Shown: positions 26,893 through 35,639 of the stretch, piece after piece | Layout of the letters: each line of letters begins with the position of its first letter | How positions within the stretch are numbered: the stretch's first letter is position 1 | Assembly: GCF_028767125.1 (NCBI RefSeq) | Contig: NZ_JAKCWP010000011.1 | Location: forward strand, 62,001-126,000 | Origin: Chelativorans sp. YIM 93263 | GTDB lineage: Bacteria > Pseudomonadota > Alphaproteobacteria > Rhizobiales > Rhizobiaceae | Length of the DNA stretch: 64,000 bases | Direction of reading: 5' to 3' | Notes under the pieces: generated by a model | The model's input: the letters and a program-made list of their open reading frames with translations, nothing else | Databases searched by the model: none | Told to the model about the DNA's origin: nothing | Translations under genes and position numbers: made by a program

Positions 26893-27723
26893 ATGATTAA
26901 TCCGCGCAAATTGCTCGCCTTTGCCACTGTACTGACCGTCCACCTTGCATTCGGATCAGCCACGAGCATGGCGCAGGATCGGTTTATTATCGTGCAGTCG
27001 ACGACCTCGACTGAGAACTCCGGCCTGCTCGACACGATTCTCCCAGCATTCACCGACAAATCCGGCATAGAGGTGCGTGTTGTTGCGGTTGGCACGGGTC
27101 AGGCGATCAAAAATGCCGAGAACGGTGATGGCGATGTGCTTTTGGTCCATGCCAAGCTGGCGGAGGAGGAGTTTGTCGCCGACGGTTGGGGTGTGAAACG
27201 GTTTGACGTTATGTACAATGACTTCGTCGTGGTCGGACCGGAGGATGACCCTGCCGGCATCGCGGGATCAAGGGATGCTGTCGCCGCGCTGCGGAAAATC
27301 GCCGAGAGCGAGGCGCCCTTCGCCTCGCGCGGCGACGATTCGGGTACCAATAAGGCCGAGTTGGGCCTGTGGAAGGAGGCCGGCATCGATGTCAGGTCAG
27401 CGTCAGGTGGATGGTACCGCGAAACCGGCTCCGGGATGGGGGCGACGCTCAACACCGGGACTGGCATGGGCGCCTATGTGCTGACCGACCGCGCCACCTG
27501 GATCTCGTTCGGCAACAAGGAAAACCATAGAGTGCTGGTCGAGGGCGATCCGAAGCTTTTCAATCAGTATGGGGTCATTCTCGTTAATCCGGACAAGCAT
27601 TCCAACGTGAAAGCAGAAGAGGGGCAAGCCTTCATCGACTGGCTTACGGGCTCCGAAGGTCAGGCAGCCATTGCCGACTTCACGATCGACGGCAAGCAGC
27701 TCTTTTTTCCGAACGCCCAGTGA
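26893..27723 (+). CDS. tupA: Tungstate-binding periplasmic protein TupA
   Basis: About 276 residues with a signal peptide cleaved near residue 27 (SMA). The mature N-terminus carries the family motif VQSTTSTENSGLLDTILPAF; in TupA the TTS segment contacts the oxyanion. Further typical parts are SRGDDSGTNKAE and GSGMGATL. ATG 26893 follows GGAGGAA. TupA binds tungstate with high affinity and discriminates against molybdate, which is why tungsten is suggested for the neighbouring formate dehydrogenase. The specificity is inferred from the family; molybdate or another oxyanion cannot be excluded. Confidence 0.88.
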   Translation: MINPRKLLAFATVLTVHLAFGSATSMAQDRFIIVQSTTSTENSGLLDTILPAFTDKSGIEVRVVAVGTGQAIKNAENGDGDVLLVHAKLAEEEFVADGWGVKRFDVMYNDFVVVGPEDDPAGIAGSRDAVAALRKIAESEAPFASRGDDSGTNKAELGLWKEAGIDVRSASGGWYRETGSGMGATLNTGTGMGAYVLTDRATWISFGNKENHRVLVEGDPKLFNQYGVILVNPDKHSNVKAEEGQAFIDWLTGSEGQAAIADFTIDGKQLFFPNAQ

Positions 27724-27727
27724 CGGA

Positions 27728-28618
27728 TCACCGTGCATCGCCGTTGAAATGGACGCTTCCCAGGCCGCTGATATCGTAGCCCATCAGTTCGCCGGCGCGG
27801 TCGGCAAATGGTTTCCCCGCAAGGAAGCGCATAAACGCCTGAAACGGCGCTTCGAAATAGTCACGGCGCCAGATCAAAATATCGAACCGCTCCTCGAGAA
27901 GCGGCACGAAACCAAGTCGATAGCGTGCCGCCATAGCCGCCAGTCCGAACGCCACCTGGGCTTTGCCTTCCTGCACCTGGAGCGCGGCCTCATCCTCCGT
28001 GAGTGCCGGAGAGGCAGGCCCCTCCAAAGCTGCAACGTCTATTCCCACCTCATCAGCCAGCGCCTCCAACAGGCGCTGGCTGCCGGCGCTCCGCTGGCGG
28101 CGCACAACGCGGAGACGGGCGATGTCGCTCAAGCCCCCGACGGCCTCGGGATTGCCTGCAGCGACGATCAAACCGCGCTGCCGGCGAGCAAACTCTATCA
28201 GCACCGCTGGCCGTTCACCCACCGCGCGCCTTGCCGTGTCCGTATTCCATGCCCCCTCGCCCTCATGCACATGCATGGCGCAGGCAACCGCCTCCCCGCG
28301 AACGAAGCGCTCCACACCGTCCAGACTACCATCGAAAAAAGCGGCGATGCCGCTGCCAGATTCGCGTAACGCCCATTCGAGCAGCGGATCGTGGCTGCCG
28401 GCCAGGATGAGCGGCGCGGGTGCACTCGGTGCGGCCGGCCCGGAGCGCGAACCCGCGATCCAGGCCGCAACCTCGCCGCGCGGAAACAGAAGTTTGCCGA
28501 CGACCCGAACGCAAGGCACCTCGCCACTGGCCGCGAGATCGTAAACCTTTCGCTCCTTGATGCGCAGCAGATCGGCGAGTTCGCGCGTCGTCAGATAATC
28601 GGGCTCTGTCGCCGTCAT
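27728..28618 (-). CDS. HTH regulator with periplasmic-binding-like effector domain
   Basis: 296 residues in two parts. Residues about 8-55 (LTTRELADLLRIKERKVYDLAASGEVP) resemble an excisionase/MerR-like winged helix. Residues about 65-290 resemble a cytoplasmic type-2 periplasmic binding fold (LILAGSHDPLLEWAL, then FDGSLDGVERF). Such proteins are found beside molybdenum-cofactor and oxyanion-transport genes and may sense molybdate, tungstate or a cofactor precursor (inference). The ATG overlaps the TusA-like gene's stop by four bases, so it is coupled to tusA and moeA. It converges on tupA. Confidence 0.75.
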   Translation of the reverse strand: MTATEPDYLTTRELADLLRIKERKVYDLAASGEVPCVRVVGKLLFPRGEVAAWIAGSRSGPAAPSAPAPLILAGSHDPLLEWALRESGSGIAAFFDGSLDGVERFVRGEAVACAMHVHEGEGAWNTDTARRAVGERPAVLIEFARRQRGLIVAAGNPEAVGGLSDIARLRVVRRQRSAGSQRLLEALADEVGIDVAALEGPASPALTEDEAALQVQEGKAQVAFGLAAMAARYRLGFVPLLEERFDILIWRRDYFEAPFQAFMRFLAGKPFADRAGELMGYDISGLGSVHFNGDAR

Positions 28619-28899
28619 TCCGCTCCGGCTTTCTCGATATCGAAGATGAGACGGTCACCGTCACGACGCGAGTCCTTGAGCCGGTCGCCGGTTTCGTTGA
28701 GGAGATTGGGAATGTCGATAGCCGCCAGCGGATCGGTGCAATGGACTTCTAGCCGGCTGCCAGGCGCCATGCGACTCAGCACCTTGCGCGTCTTGAGAGC
28801 CGGAAGCGGGCATTTCAGCCCGGAGAGGTCGAGAATGTCGGTTGTCATGACGCGACGTTGGTCCAGCCTCGCGCGCTTGTCAATTTCGTCGTGCGCCAT
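28615..28899 (-). CDS. TusA-like sulfur-carrier protein
   Basis: 94 residues with the TusA/SirA/YeeD signature LSGLKCPLPALKTRKVL, holding the conserved CPxP cysteine, and CTDPLAAIDIPNL. The family carries persulfide sulfur; in formate dehydrogenase systems sulfur must reach the cofactor through FdhD, and TusA homologs are known partners in sulfur transfer. The ATG at 28899 is coupled to the moeA stop (TAACCATG); a later ATG at 28848 is an alternative. It overlaps the HTH/PBP regulator gene by four bases. Confidence 0.85.
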   Translation of the reverse strand: MAHDEIDKRARLDQRRVMTTDILDLSGLKCPLPALKTRKVLSRMAPGSRLEVHCTDPLAAIDIPNLLNETGDRLKDSRRDGDRLIFDIEKAGAE

Positions 28900-28901
28900 G
28901 G

Positions 28902-30158
28902 TTAAAGTATGCTCGAATAAGGCAGGAAACGCACTATGTCGCCGCTGCTCACCTCAACGGTCTCTTCATCGAGTTCAATCAGCCCGTCCGTTTCAACGAG
29001 CGAAGACAAAAGACCCGCGCCCTCGCGAGGAAACTTGATCGCTTCCATAACGCCATCTGCGCCAGGGCGGAGATTGGCGCGCACATATTCCCTGCGCCCC
29101 GGCTTCTTGCGATAGGTGAATGATGCGCGCAGCGGCGTGAACAGCGGGGGCGGATCGATTGCACCGGCGAGCGCCAGAACAGCCGTACGCGCAATATGGG
29201 CGAAGGTCACGAAGCTCGCCACCGGGTTACCGGGCAATCCGATGAACGGCAGGCCCCTGACAACACCCATGGCAACCGGTCGACCGGGCTTGATCGCCAC
29301 GCGCCAAAAGACCAGCGAACCGACGCTCTCAACAGCGGCCTTCACGTGATCGGCGTCACCGGTCGAAACACCGCCGGACGCGAGAATCAGATCGTAACCC
29401 GCGGCGGCGTCCTCAAGTGCACCCGCAATGCGGGTTTGATCATCCTCCAGAATGCCGAAATCGCCGACGACGCAGCCGAGCCGTGCGAGCATTGCCGTCA
29501 GCATGAAGCGGTTGGAATCGAAGAGTTGGGCAGGCCCGCGCGCGGCACCCGGCTCCACGATCTCGTTACCGGTCGAAAATACGGCCACGCGGACGGGGCG
29601 GCGAACTTTCACTGCGCTCACCCCCAGTGCAGCCGCCAACGCAATGTCCTGTGGTCGCAGGTGCTGCCCCTGCCGCAGTACCGTCTGTCCCTCGGCAATG
29701 TCCTCGCCTTGCGGACGCACATTGGCCCCGCGGCGCAGACCGGGCGGCAGGATCACGCGGCCCTCCCCGGCCGGTTGCACATCTTCCTGCATGAATACCG
29801 TGTCGGCACCTTCCGGCATCGGCGCGCCGGTGAAGATGCGCACCGTCTGCCCGGCCGTGACCTTCAGGCGCTCAGCCGAGCCAGCCTGCAGACGCCCGGA
29901 AACAGCGAATTTGCGGGGTGCATCCTGTGGAATCTCGGCTCCGTCAAGCGCATAGCCATCGACAGCTGAATTGGTGTAGGGCGGCAGCGCAATGGGCGCG
30001 ACGATATCCTCAGCCAGAACCCGGCCATCAGCCGAGGCAAGCAGAACAAGTTCTGTATCCAGGACAGCGCCGAGCCGTGACCGGATCAGCGCAACGGTTT
30101 CGTCAACCGGCATCAGCGGGCCGCCGAAGGCAAAACAGTCGTCGGAAAGTTGCGCCAT
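28902..30158 (-). CDS. moeA: Molybdopterin molybdenumtransferase MoeA
   Basis: 418 residues, usual length for MoeA. Motifs: TNSAVDGYAL near residue 70, GQTVRIFTGAPMPEGADTVF near 100-120, VFSTGNEIVEPG near 195, and LPGNPVASFVTF near 305. MoeA inserts molybdate, or tungstate, into adenylylated molybdopterin. It is the first gene of the moeA-tusA-regulator set on the minus strand, divergent from fdhD. It carries an N-terminal extension before the conserved start. Confidence 0.93.
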   Translation of the reverse strand: MAQLSDDCFAFGGPLMPVDETVALIRSRLGAVLDTELVLLASADGRVLAEDIVAPIALPPYTNSAVDGYALDGAEIPQDAPRKFAVSGRLQAGSAERLKVTAGQTVRIFTGAPMPEGADTVFMQEDVQPAGEGRVILPPGLRRGANVRPQGEDIAEGQTVLRQGQHLRPQDIALAAALGVSAVKVRRPVRVAVFSTGNEIVEPGAARGPAQLFDSNRFMLTAMLARLGCVVGDFGILEDDQTRIAGALEDAAAGYDLILASGGVSTGDADHVKAAVESVGSLVFWRVAIKPGRPVAMGVVRGLPFIGLPGNPVASFVTFAHIARTAVLALAGAIDPPPLFTPLRASFTYRKKPGRREYVRANLRPGADGVMEAIKFPREGAGLLSSLVETDGLIELDEETVEVSSGDIVRFLPYSSIL

Positions 30159-30384
30159 GAGGCTATCGGTCTCCTTACCGCGAGATACCTAAGGGCATCG
30201 AAATTGGAACACTGCCCTGCATCCACGAATCCTCCAACAGTGATCGGTCCATAGCAAGAACCATGCATGCACTAGCAAATCATTTGCCACACCCCACATG
30301 CAATAGGAGCGACACGCCAAAGCATTTTCGTTTCCCGGGCGGATGCTCTAGTCTTAACCCCAGACGGTGACTGCTGGAGGAGAC

Positions 30385-31278
30385 ATGCACGAGTCAATCG
30401 CTAGAGACGAATCCTTGCGGGTCATGCCCCGGCCCGAGGATCCGCGCCTGACGGAACGCGTGGCGGGCATCGATCACACTGGACAGGCGGTCGAGGTCAA
30501 CGTCCCGGTCGAGCGCGCCCTGACGCTTTTTCTGAATTCCCAGGAGATCGTCACGATGATGACGATCAACGACTATCCCGAATATCTGGCGCTTGGATAT
30601 CTGCTCAACCAAAACATGCTCAAGCCGGACGACGTGGTGACCGGCGTCGATTATGACGAGGACATCGAAACCGTTATCGTGCGCACCGAACACAACACCA
30701 ATTTCGAGCAGAAGCTGAAGAAAAAGACGCTGACCTCGGGCTGCGCCCAGGGCACCGCCTTCGGCGATCTCATGGAGGCCCTCGAACACGTCGTGCTTCC
30801 GGCGGCCGAGCTGCGCACCTCCTGGCTTTACGAGATGACCCGCACGATCAACACGACACCGTCACTCTATCTGGAAGCCGGAGCGATTCATGGCTGCGTG
30901 CTTTGCGTGAAGGGCGAACCGGTCTGCTATATGGAGGATGTCGGCCGCCACAATGCTGTCGACAAGATCGCCGGCTGGATGCTCCGCCACGATATCGACC
31001 CTGCCGACAAGATCCTCTACACGACCGGCCGGCTCACATCGGAAATGACGATCAAGACGGTGCGCATGGGCATTCCCATCCTGGTGTCGCGGTCCGGCTT
31101 TACCGCCTGGGGTGTGGCGCTCGCTAGAGAGGTCGGCCTGACGCTTGTCGGGCGCGCCCGCGGCAAGCGTTTTTCCGTTCTGTCCGGCCAGGAGCGCCTA
31201 GTCTTCAATCAGGATCTTGAGAAAGTCGAGGAAGAATCTCCCCGCCACCAGCGCAAGGCCGGCCGCAATGCAGACTGA
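30385..31278 (+). CDS. fdhD: Formate dehydrogenase accessory sulfurtransferase FdhD
   Basis: 297 residues. FdhD takes persulfide sulfur from a cysteine desulfurase and gives it to the Mo/W cofactor of formate dehydrogenase. The ATG at 30385 follows GGAGGAG; a GTG six codons upstream is less likely. Cys120, in SGCAQG, aligns with the first cysteine of the E. coli C-x-x-C motif; the second is replaced by glycine. A separate CVLC at residues 171-174 precedes [15 protein letters not shown]. It overlaps mobA by 11 bases, so both are co-expressed, divergent from moeA. Confidence 0.93.
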   Translation: MHESIARDESLRVMPRPEDPRLTERVAGIDHTGQAVEVNVPVERALTLFLNSQEIVTMMTINDYPEYLALGYLLNQNMLKPDDVVTGVDYDEDIETVIVRTEHNTNFEQKLKKKTLTSGCAQGTAFGDLMEALEHVVLPAAELRTSWLYEMTRTINTTPSLYLEAGAIHGCVLCVKGEPVCYMEDVGRHNAVDKIAGWMLRHDIDPADKILYTTGRLTSEMTIKTVRMGIPILVSRSGFTAWGVALAREVGLTLVGRARGKRFSVLSGQERLVFNQDLEKVEEESPRHQRKAGRNAD

Positions 31279-31894
31279 AAGCACGGCGGTAGGCGTCATT
31301 CTGGCCGGTGGGCTCGCCCGGCGCATGGGCGGTGGCGACAAGACGATGCGCAAGGTTGCCGGTCGGCCGATTCTCGACGTGATCATCGAGCGCCTGCGAC
31401 CGCAATGCGATGCGCTGATCCTCAACGCTAATGGCGATCCGACGCGCTTCGCCGGTTTCGGTCTGCCGGTGGTGGCCGATAGCGTTGCTGACTTTCCCGG
31501 CCCTCTCGCCGGCGTGCTTGCCGCGCTCGATTGGACGGCAGAAAACCTGCCCGACAACAACTGGGTCGTGAGCGTAGCCGGCGACAGCCCGTTCCTTCCA
31601 CGTGACCTTGTCAACCGTCTCCATAAGGCACAGCGTGAAAACGGCACTGAGCTGGCGGTGGCGGCCTCGAACGGGCGGGCGCACCCCGTGGTTGGGTTGT
31701 GGAACGTCAGGCTTCGCGATGCTTTGCGGCAGGCACTGGTCGAGGAGGGAATTCGCAAGATCGACCGCTGGACCGCCCGCTACCACATTGCCGAAGTTAG
31801 CTGGCCGACCGACCCCTTCGATCCATTTTTCAACATTAACACCGTCGATGACTGGGGCGAAGCGGAACGCGCAGCCGCGATTGCGCTGAAATAA
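31268..31894 (+). CDS. mobA: Molybdenum cofactor guanylyltransferase MobA
   Basis: 208 residues. The nucleotide-binding signature [14 protein letters not shown] lies near residue 10-25, with VAGDSPFLP near 100 as the metal-binding aspartate region. MobA attaches GMP to make the bis-MGD form needed by formate dehydrogenase. The ATG at 31268 overlaps the fdhD stop by 11 bases; the upstream open frame is within fdhD. It is the last gene of the formate dehydrogenase maturation set. Confidence 0.92.
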   Translation: MQTESTAVGVILAGGLARRMGGGDKTMRKVAGRPILDVIIERLRPQCDALILNANGDPTRFAGFGLPVVADSVADFPGPLAGVLAALDWTAENLPDNNWVVSVAGDSPFLPRDLVNRLHKAQRENGTELAVAASNGRAHPVVGLWNVRLRDALRQALVEEGIRKIDRWTARYHIAEVSWPTDPFDPFFNINTVDDWGEAERAAAIALK

Positions 31895-32031
31895 AAGCGC
31901 CCCGGTTTCTTTCAAGATATGAGGATAACCTGCCGCCAGCCGACCAGGGCCGGCTGCTCCTGCCCCACTCCGCCCCTGCAAACGCAAAACGTGTACTGGG
32001 TGCAGAAGATTCTCACGCGTTGCCGACCGGC

Positions 32032-32640
32032 TCAACAATACCTCTCCGGACCGGACCATTGCCCATCGGAATATCGGTCACCGTGCGCCCAACCAACGGG
32101 AAGGATCTCTTCGAGGCGCGCCAGAATCTCTTTCGAAAGCTTCAACTCGACCCCGGCCGCCAGTTCTTCCAGGTGTTCCAGATTACGCGTTCCCGGAACT
32201 GGAATGACTGAAGAGCTGCGCATGAGCAGCCAAGCAGTCGCGAGCGAGGCCGCCGGCACCTGCAACTCCGCCGAAAAGGCGCGGAAACGATCCGTCGCGG
32301 CGATATTGGCAGACAGATTGGGCTCACGAAAGCGGGGATTTTCTTTCAGGAAGGACGAGCGTGATACGCTTTCGGCAGTCGGGCGCCTGTCGGTCAGCAG
32401 GCCGCGCCCGACCGGCAAAAATGCGACGAGCGTGGTTCCCAATGCTTCACAGGCCTGCACAAGGCCTAACTCCGGCGCACGCGTGGAGAGAGAATATTCC
32501 GACTGCACCGCCGCCACCGAATGCACACACGCGGCCCGGCGCAAAGACGCCGGCGAAATCTCGGAAAACCCGAACGCCTTCACCTTGCCCTGCGCCTTGA
32601 AATCCGCGAGGGTTTCGGTCACTTCCTCGATTGGATCTCG
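32032..32640 (-). pseudogene. Aldo/keto reductase, C-terminal fragment only
   Basis: About 200 residues of an aldo/keto reductase from PIEEVTETLADF through GKVKAFGFSE, VQSEYSLS and VIPVPGTRN to the stop. The N-terminal half with the catalytic tyrosine and aspartate is missing. At about 32630-32645 the sequence switches to a TAXI receptor read in another frame, so a deletion joined the two genes. The apparent start codons within the receptor part are irrelevant. This is not an active reductase. Confidence 0.85.
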
Positions 32641-33020
32641 GCATCGGCGGCGGTCGGAATGCCGAGCGAAGCCGGGCGGCCTGCCACGGCGCGGATCTGT
32701 TTGGGACCCCAATCAGGAACTGCGAAATCATAGGCACCTTCGGACACGAAAAAGGCTTCGGTGGCGAGAAACCCGTAATCGGCGCGGCTGAGTAGGATCG
32801 GTTGCAGACGACCGATACCGCTGCCGGACGGCTGAATGCGCACCTTGGTACCGAACTCCTTGCCGAACGCATCGGCAATCGCGGAGGCCTCGGCATAGCC
32901 CGCCGACCCGACATCATAGGAGCTCCACACCATCGTGTTGGGCAGGTCCTGGGCGTTTGCGCCGGTTGTTCCGAACGCCAGCGCGCATGTAAACCCCGCA
33001 AGCAGGTTAATTTTTCTCAT
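32619..33020 (-). pseudogene. TAXI-family TRAP receptor, N-terminal fragment
   Basis: Starts with a signal peptide cleaved after NAQ or ANA near residue 23. It continues with typical TAXI sequence: VWSSYDVGSAGYAEASAIAD, IQPSGSGIGRLQP, and YGFLATEAFF. After about 125 residues it runs into the aldo/keto reductase tail out of frame and stops after QSRK. About two thirds of the receptor and any permease genes are gone. It lay downstream of the PrpD-family gene in what was probably one operon. Confidence 0.85.
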
Positions 33021-33082
33021 TCTCTCCTCCTTCCCTGATTATCGTTGTGTTCCGGCCCACGCCCGGTAGTGTCCCCTTATTT

Positions 33083-34480
33083 TCAAGCCGCCCGCTCTGT
33101 GCCCCGGCCTTCAGGCGCCGTTGCCGCTAGAAAGGCATGCACATTCTCCACATGCTCGAACTCCAGAACTTCATCGGCAAGCCGAGCGGCATTTGCTCCA
33201 ATCACCGGCGCTGCGAGTGACTGGAACTTCGCCCTGAAGGAAGGATCGTCGGGAAACTCGTCGGGTTCCCCGGATGGCAAGTTCCGCGCCCCTTTAAAGG
33301 TGCCGCGCGATGTTTCGATAATGACCGCACCGCTGAAAAGCAGCTTTGAATCGCGGTCCAGCGTCTTATCCGTCCGCACGGAGAATCGGTCCGCGACCGA
33401 CAGGACCTCGGCATCGGAAAGCAGCGCATAATCATCCCAGCCGAAGCGTCCCTGATGGAGCGCCACCGCACCCACAAACGGCATCGAAAATTGACCGTCC
33501 ACGATGGATTGCGGGTTTTTCTTCGCAGCAATCGGCTCTCCCGTCAGCCGCACGCCATTGGAATGCATGGCGACTTCGACGGACTGCACCTCATCGGCCG
33601 TAAGCCCGTGTTCCTCGCGCAGGGCGAGCAGAAGATCGATGGATGCATGGGTGTAACGGCAGCTTGGGTACGGCTTCACGCCGATTGCCAGCGTCTCGTA
33701 GCGCTCTCCGAGCCCGGCGACCGCTTTCTCGGGGTGTGGTTCGTCCGTATACATGGCCAGCAAGCCATGCTTGCCCTCGACGGCCGCTGTCGCGCCCACA
33801 AAACCGTCAAGCGCCAAGCGCGCGCCCATGATGCCGTTCATGGCAGCGGCTCCCACCTGAAAGCGCTTGTTCCATGAGCCATTTTCCAGAAACTGTAGCG
33901 AACCGGCGGCCAGGCTTAACACCGCGCCTAAGGCTGCCTCCTGCTGGCGCGCGGAAAGACCCATGAGTTTTCCCGCTGCTACGGCGGCACCAAACGCGCC
34001 GGCCGTTGCTGTTGGATGATACCCGCGGCGGTAATGAGCAGTAGGATCCAGGGCGAGCCCGAGCCGGCAGCACACCTCGAACCCAGCCACAATCGCCGCG
34101 AGTGTCGCCTTGCCATCCGCGCCCGTCATCTGAGCTGCCGCGAGGGCCGCCGAGATCACGGGCGCGCTTGGGTGCAGCGAGCTTTCCCCGTGGGTATCGT
34201 CGAAATCCAGCGAATGGGCATAAATGCCGGCAAGCATCGCCGCCGCAGCGGGCCCGTGTCCTTCCGCCGAACCGGCTACGCGAAGATCGCCGCCGTTGTG
34301 AATCCCCAAGGCCGTTAGCGTTTTACGAAAGACCGGCGAGGAATCGCTCAGCGACGCGCCGCGCACCGCATTTCCGAGATAGTCGAGCAGGAGCCGCTTG
34401 GCGCGCTCACGCACCGAGCGGGGAAGCGTGTCCCAGTCGGCGCTGGCCGCATAGTCGGCGATGCGCTGCGTAAGCGCCAT
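33083..34480 (-). CDS. MmgE/PrpD family protein
   Basis: About 465 residues of the MmgE/PrpD fold, which includes 2-methylcitrate dehydratase and cis-aconitate decarboxylase/isomerase relatives. Family stretches include LLDYLGNAVRGA near residue 30, HSLDFDDTHGESSLHPSAPV near 90, and YHPTATAGAFGAA near 150. Of two starts, ATG 34480 has GGGAGG at proper spacing, ATG 34486 does not. It is divergent from a LysR regulator and upstream of the truncated TAXI receptor gene. In Pseudomonas a PrpD-family gene sits in the itaconate-use operon, and the neighbours here match that. Confidence 0.9.
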   Translation of the reverse strand: MALTQRIADYAASADWDTLPRSVRERAKRLLLDYLGNAVRGASLSDSSPVFRKTLTALGIHNGGDLRVAGSAEGHGPAAAAMLAGIYAHSLDFDDTHGESSLHPSAPVISAALAAAQMTGADGKATLAAIVAGFEVCCRLGLALDPTAHYRRGYHPTATAGAFGAAVAAGKLMGLSARQQEAALGAVLSLAAGSLQFLENGSWNKRFQVGAAAMNGIMGARLALDGFVGATAAVEGKHGLLAMYTDEPHPEKAVAGLGERYETLAIGVKPYPSCRYTHASIDLLLALREEHGLTADEVQSVEVAMHSNGVRLTGEPIAAKKNPQSIVDGQFSMPFVGAVALHQGRFGWDDYALLSDAEVLSVADRFSVRTDKTLDRDSKLLFSGAVIIETSRGTFKGARNLPSGEPDEFPDDPSFRAKFQSLAAPVIGANAARLADEVLEFEHVENVHAFLAATAPEGRGTERAA

Positions 34481-34530
34481 TCTCATCCTCCCAACGTCTT
34501 ACCTCCCGCTCTTCTCGCAGACTGAATGCT

Positions 34531-34561
34531 TGCAAGCCATATTGCAAATGCATACTGCATA
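34531..34561. promoter_or_regulatory. Candidate LysR operator between prpD-like and lysR genes
   Basis: TTGCAA-N6-TTGCAA at 34531-34548 is followed without a gap by ATGCA-TAC-TGCAT at 34549-34561. The first includes a T-N11-A inverted repeat as bound by LysR proteins. Both lie in the 106-base divergent region, 25-55 bases before the regulator's ATG. Confidence 0.5.
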
Positions 34562-34586
34562 TAGCTGCTATAGCGTTGAGGCATCT

Positions 34587-35507
34587 ATGGAACTGAGACA
34601 ACTGCGCACCTTTATCAATGTCGCGGAGCTGAAGAGCATCAGTGCTGCGGCGGAACGTCTGCACATCGCCCAACCCGCCCTCAGCCGCCAGATCCAATCT
34701 TTGGAAGAAGAGCTCGGGGTTTGCCTCTTGCGGCGACACGGCCGCGGCGTGGAACCGACTGAGGAAGGCGAGTTCCTGGTTGAGCGGGCTAATGTTGTCC
34801 TCAAGGAAATCGAGCGAATCTACAGCGAGATCAAAACGGACGACCCGGTGCTACGTGGGTCAATCAGCCTTGGTCTGCCGCCGACCGTCGCAGACGTACT
34901 GGCTACGCCCATCATCGAACGTACCTACTATAACCATCCGGACGTTCGCCTGCGCGTGGTTTCCGGCTTCAGCGGCTTCGTCCAGGACTGGCTGCAGCGA
35001 GGCACAATCGACATCGGCGTGACCTATGAGGGTCGCGAGGTCCATTCGGTCCGCTCTCATCCGCTGTTGCTCGAAGAGCTGTTTCTGATCCAGCCGGCAG
35101 AGGCGAGCCACGACGACCAGCCCGTGTCATGTGCTGATGCACTACGGCAAAAACTCATCTTGCCAGGCAGTCCCCACGCGCTCCGCAAGCTTCTCGACAT
35201 GACGGCGAGCAATCACGGCGTGACATTGAACGTCGTTCTCGAAGCTGATACCCTGCCAACACTGCTCGAGCTCGTTCGCCGCGGCCTCGGCAGCACGGTG
35301 CTCCCGCTAGTGAGCGTATTTGATGAAGTGCGCAAGGGCCGCTTGAGGGCACGGCGCATCGTCGATCCCGCAATCACGCGCAAGCTGGTGCTCTGGACAC
35401 CAATTGACCGCCCCTCTTCGCGCCTGACCCAGCAATTCACAGCGATGCTTATTGATGAAGTGTATGCGCTCGTGGCTAGCAAGCGGTGGCCCGGAACCAC
35501 ATTATAG
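34587..35507 (+). CDS. LysR family transcriptional regulator
   Basis: 306 residues. The N-terminal helix-turn-helix (MELRQLRTFINVAELKSISA, then LHIAQPALSRQIQSLEEELG) spans about residues 1-60 and the LysR substrate domain residues 90-295. The frame extends upstream, but ATG 34587 is the family start. It is divergent from the PrpD-family gene and precedes an acyl-CoA dehydrogenase, CoA transferase and hydratase, the arrangement seen around regulators of itaconate use. It likely controls those units. Confidence 0.92.
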   Translation: MELRQLRTFINVAELKSISAAAERLHIAQPALSRQIQSLEEELGVCLLRRHGRGVEPTEEGEFLVERANVVLKEIERIYSEIKTDDPVLRGSISLGLPPTVADVLATPIIERTYYNHPDVRLRVVSGFSGFVQDWLQRGTIDIGVTYEGREVHSVRSHPLLLEELFLIQPAEASHDDQPVSCADALRQKLILPGSPHALRKLLDMTASNHGVTLNVVLEADTLPTLLELVRRGLGSTVLPLVSVFDEVRKGRLRARRIVDPAITRKLVLWTPIDRPSSRLTQQFTAMLIDEVYALVASKRWPGTTL

Positions 35508-35639
35508 GGCGCTATACCTCCCCATTATGTCATTGCCCCGCTCTAATGCCGGCTTAGCATATCTGAAATTCACACTCGGCTTTTCACGATCGCGGTTCCA
35601 TCCTCTAACGTCCCCGGAGAACACAATCGGGCGAGGCGT

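Noticed and set aside
26893-27723. TupA as a phosphate- or sulfate-binding protein
   Set aside because: The TTSTENSGLL start and the TupB/TupC context fit tungstate best, although specificity is not proven by sequence alone.
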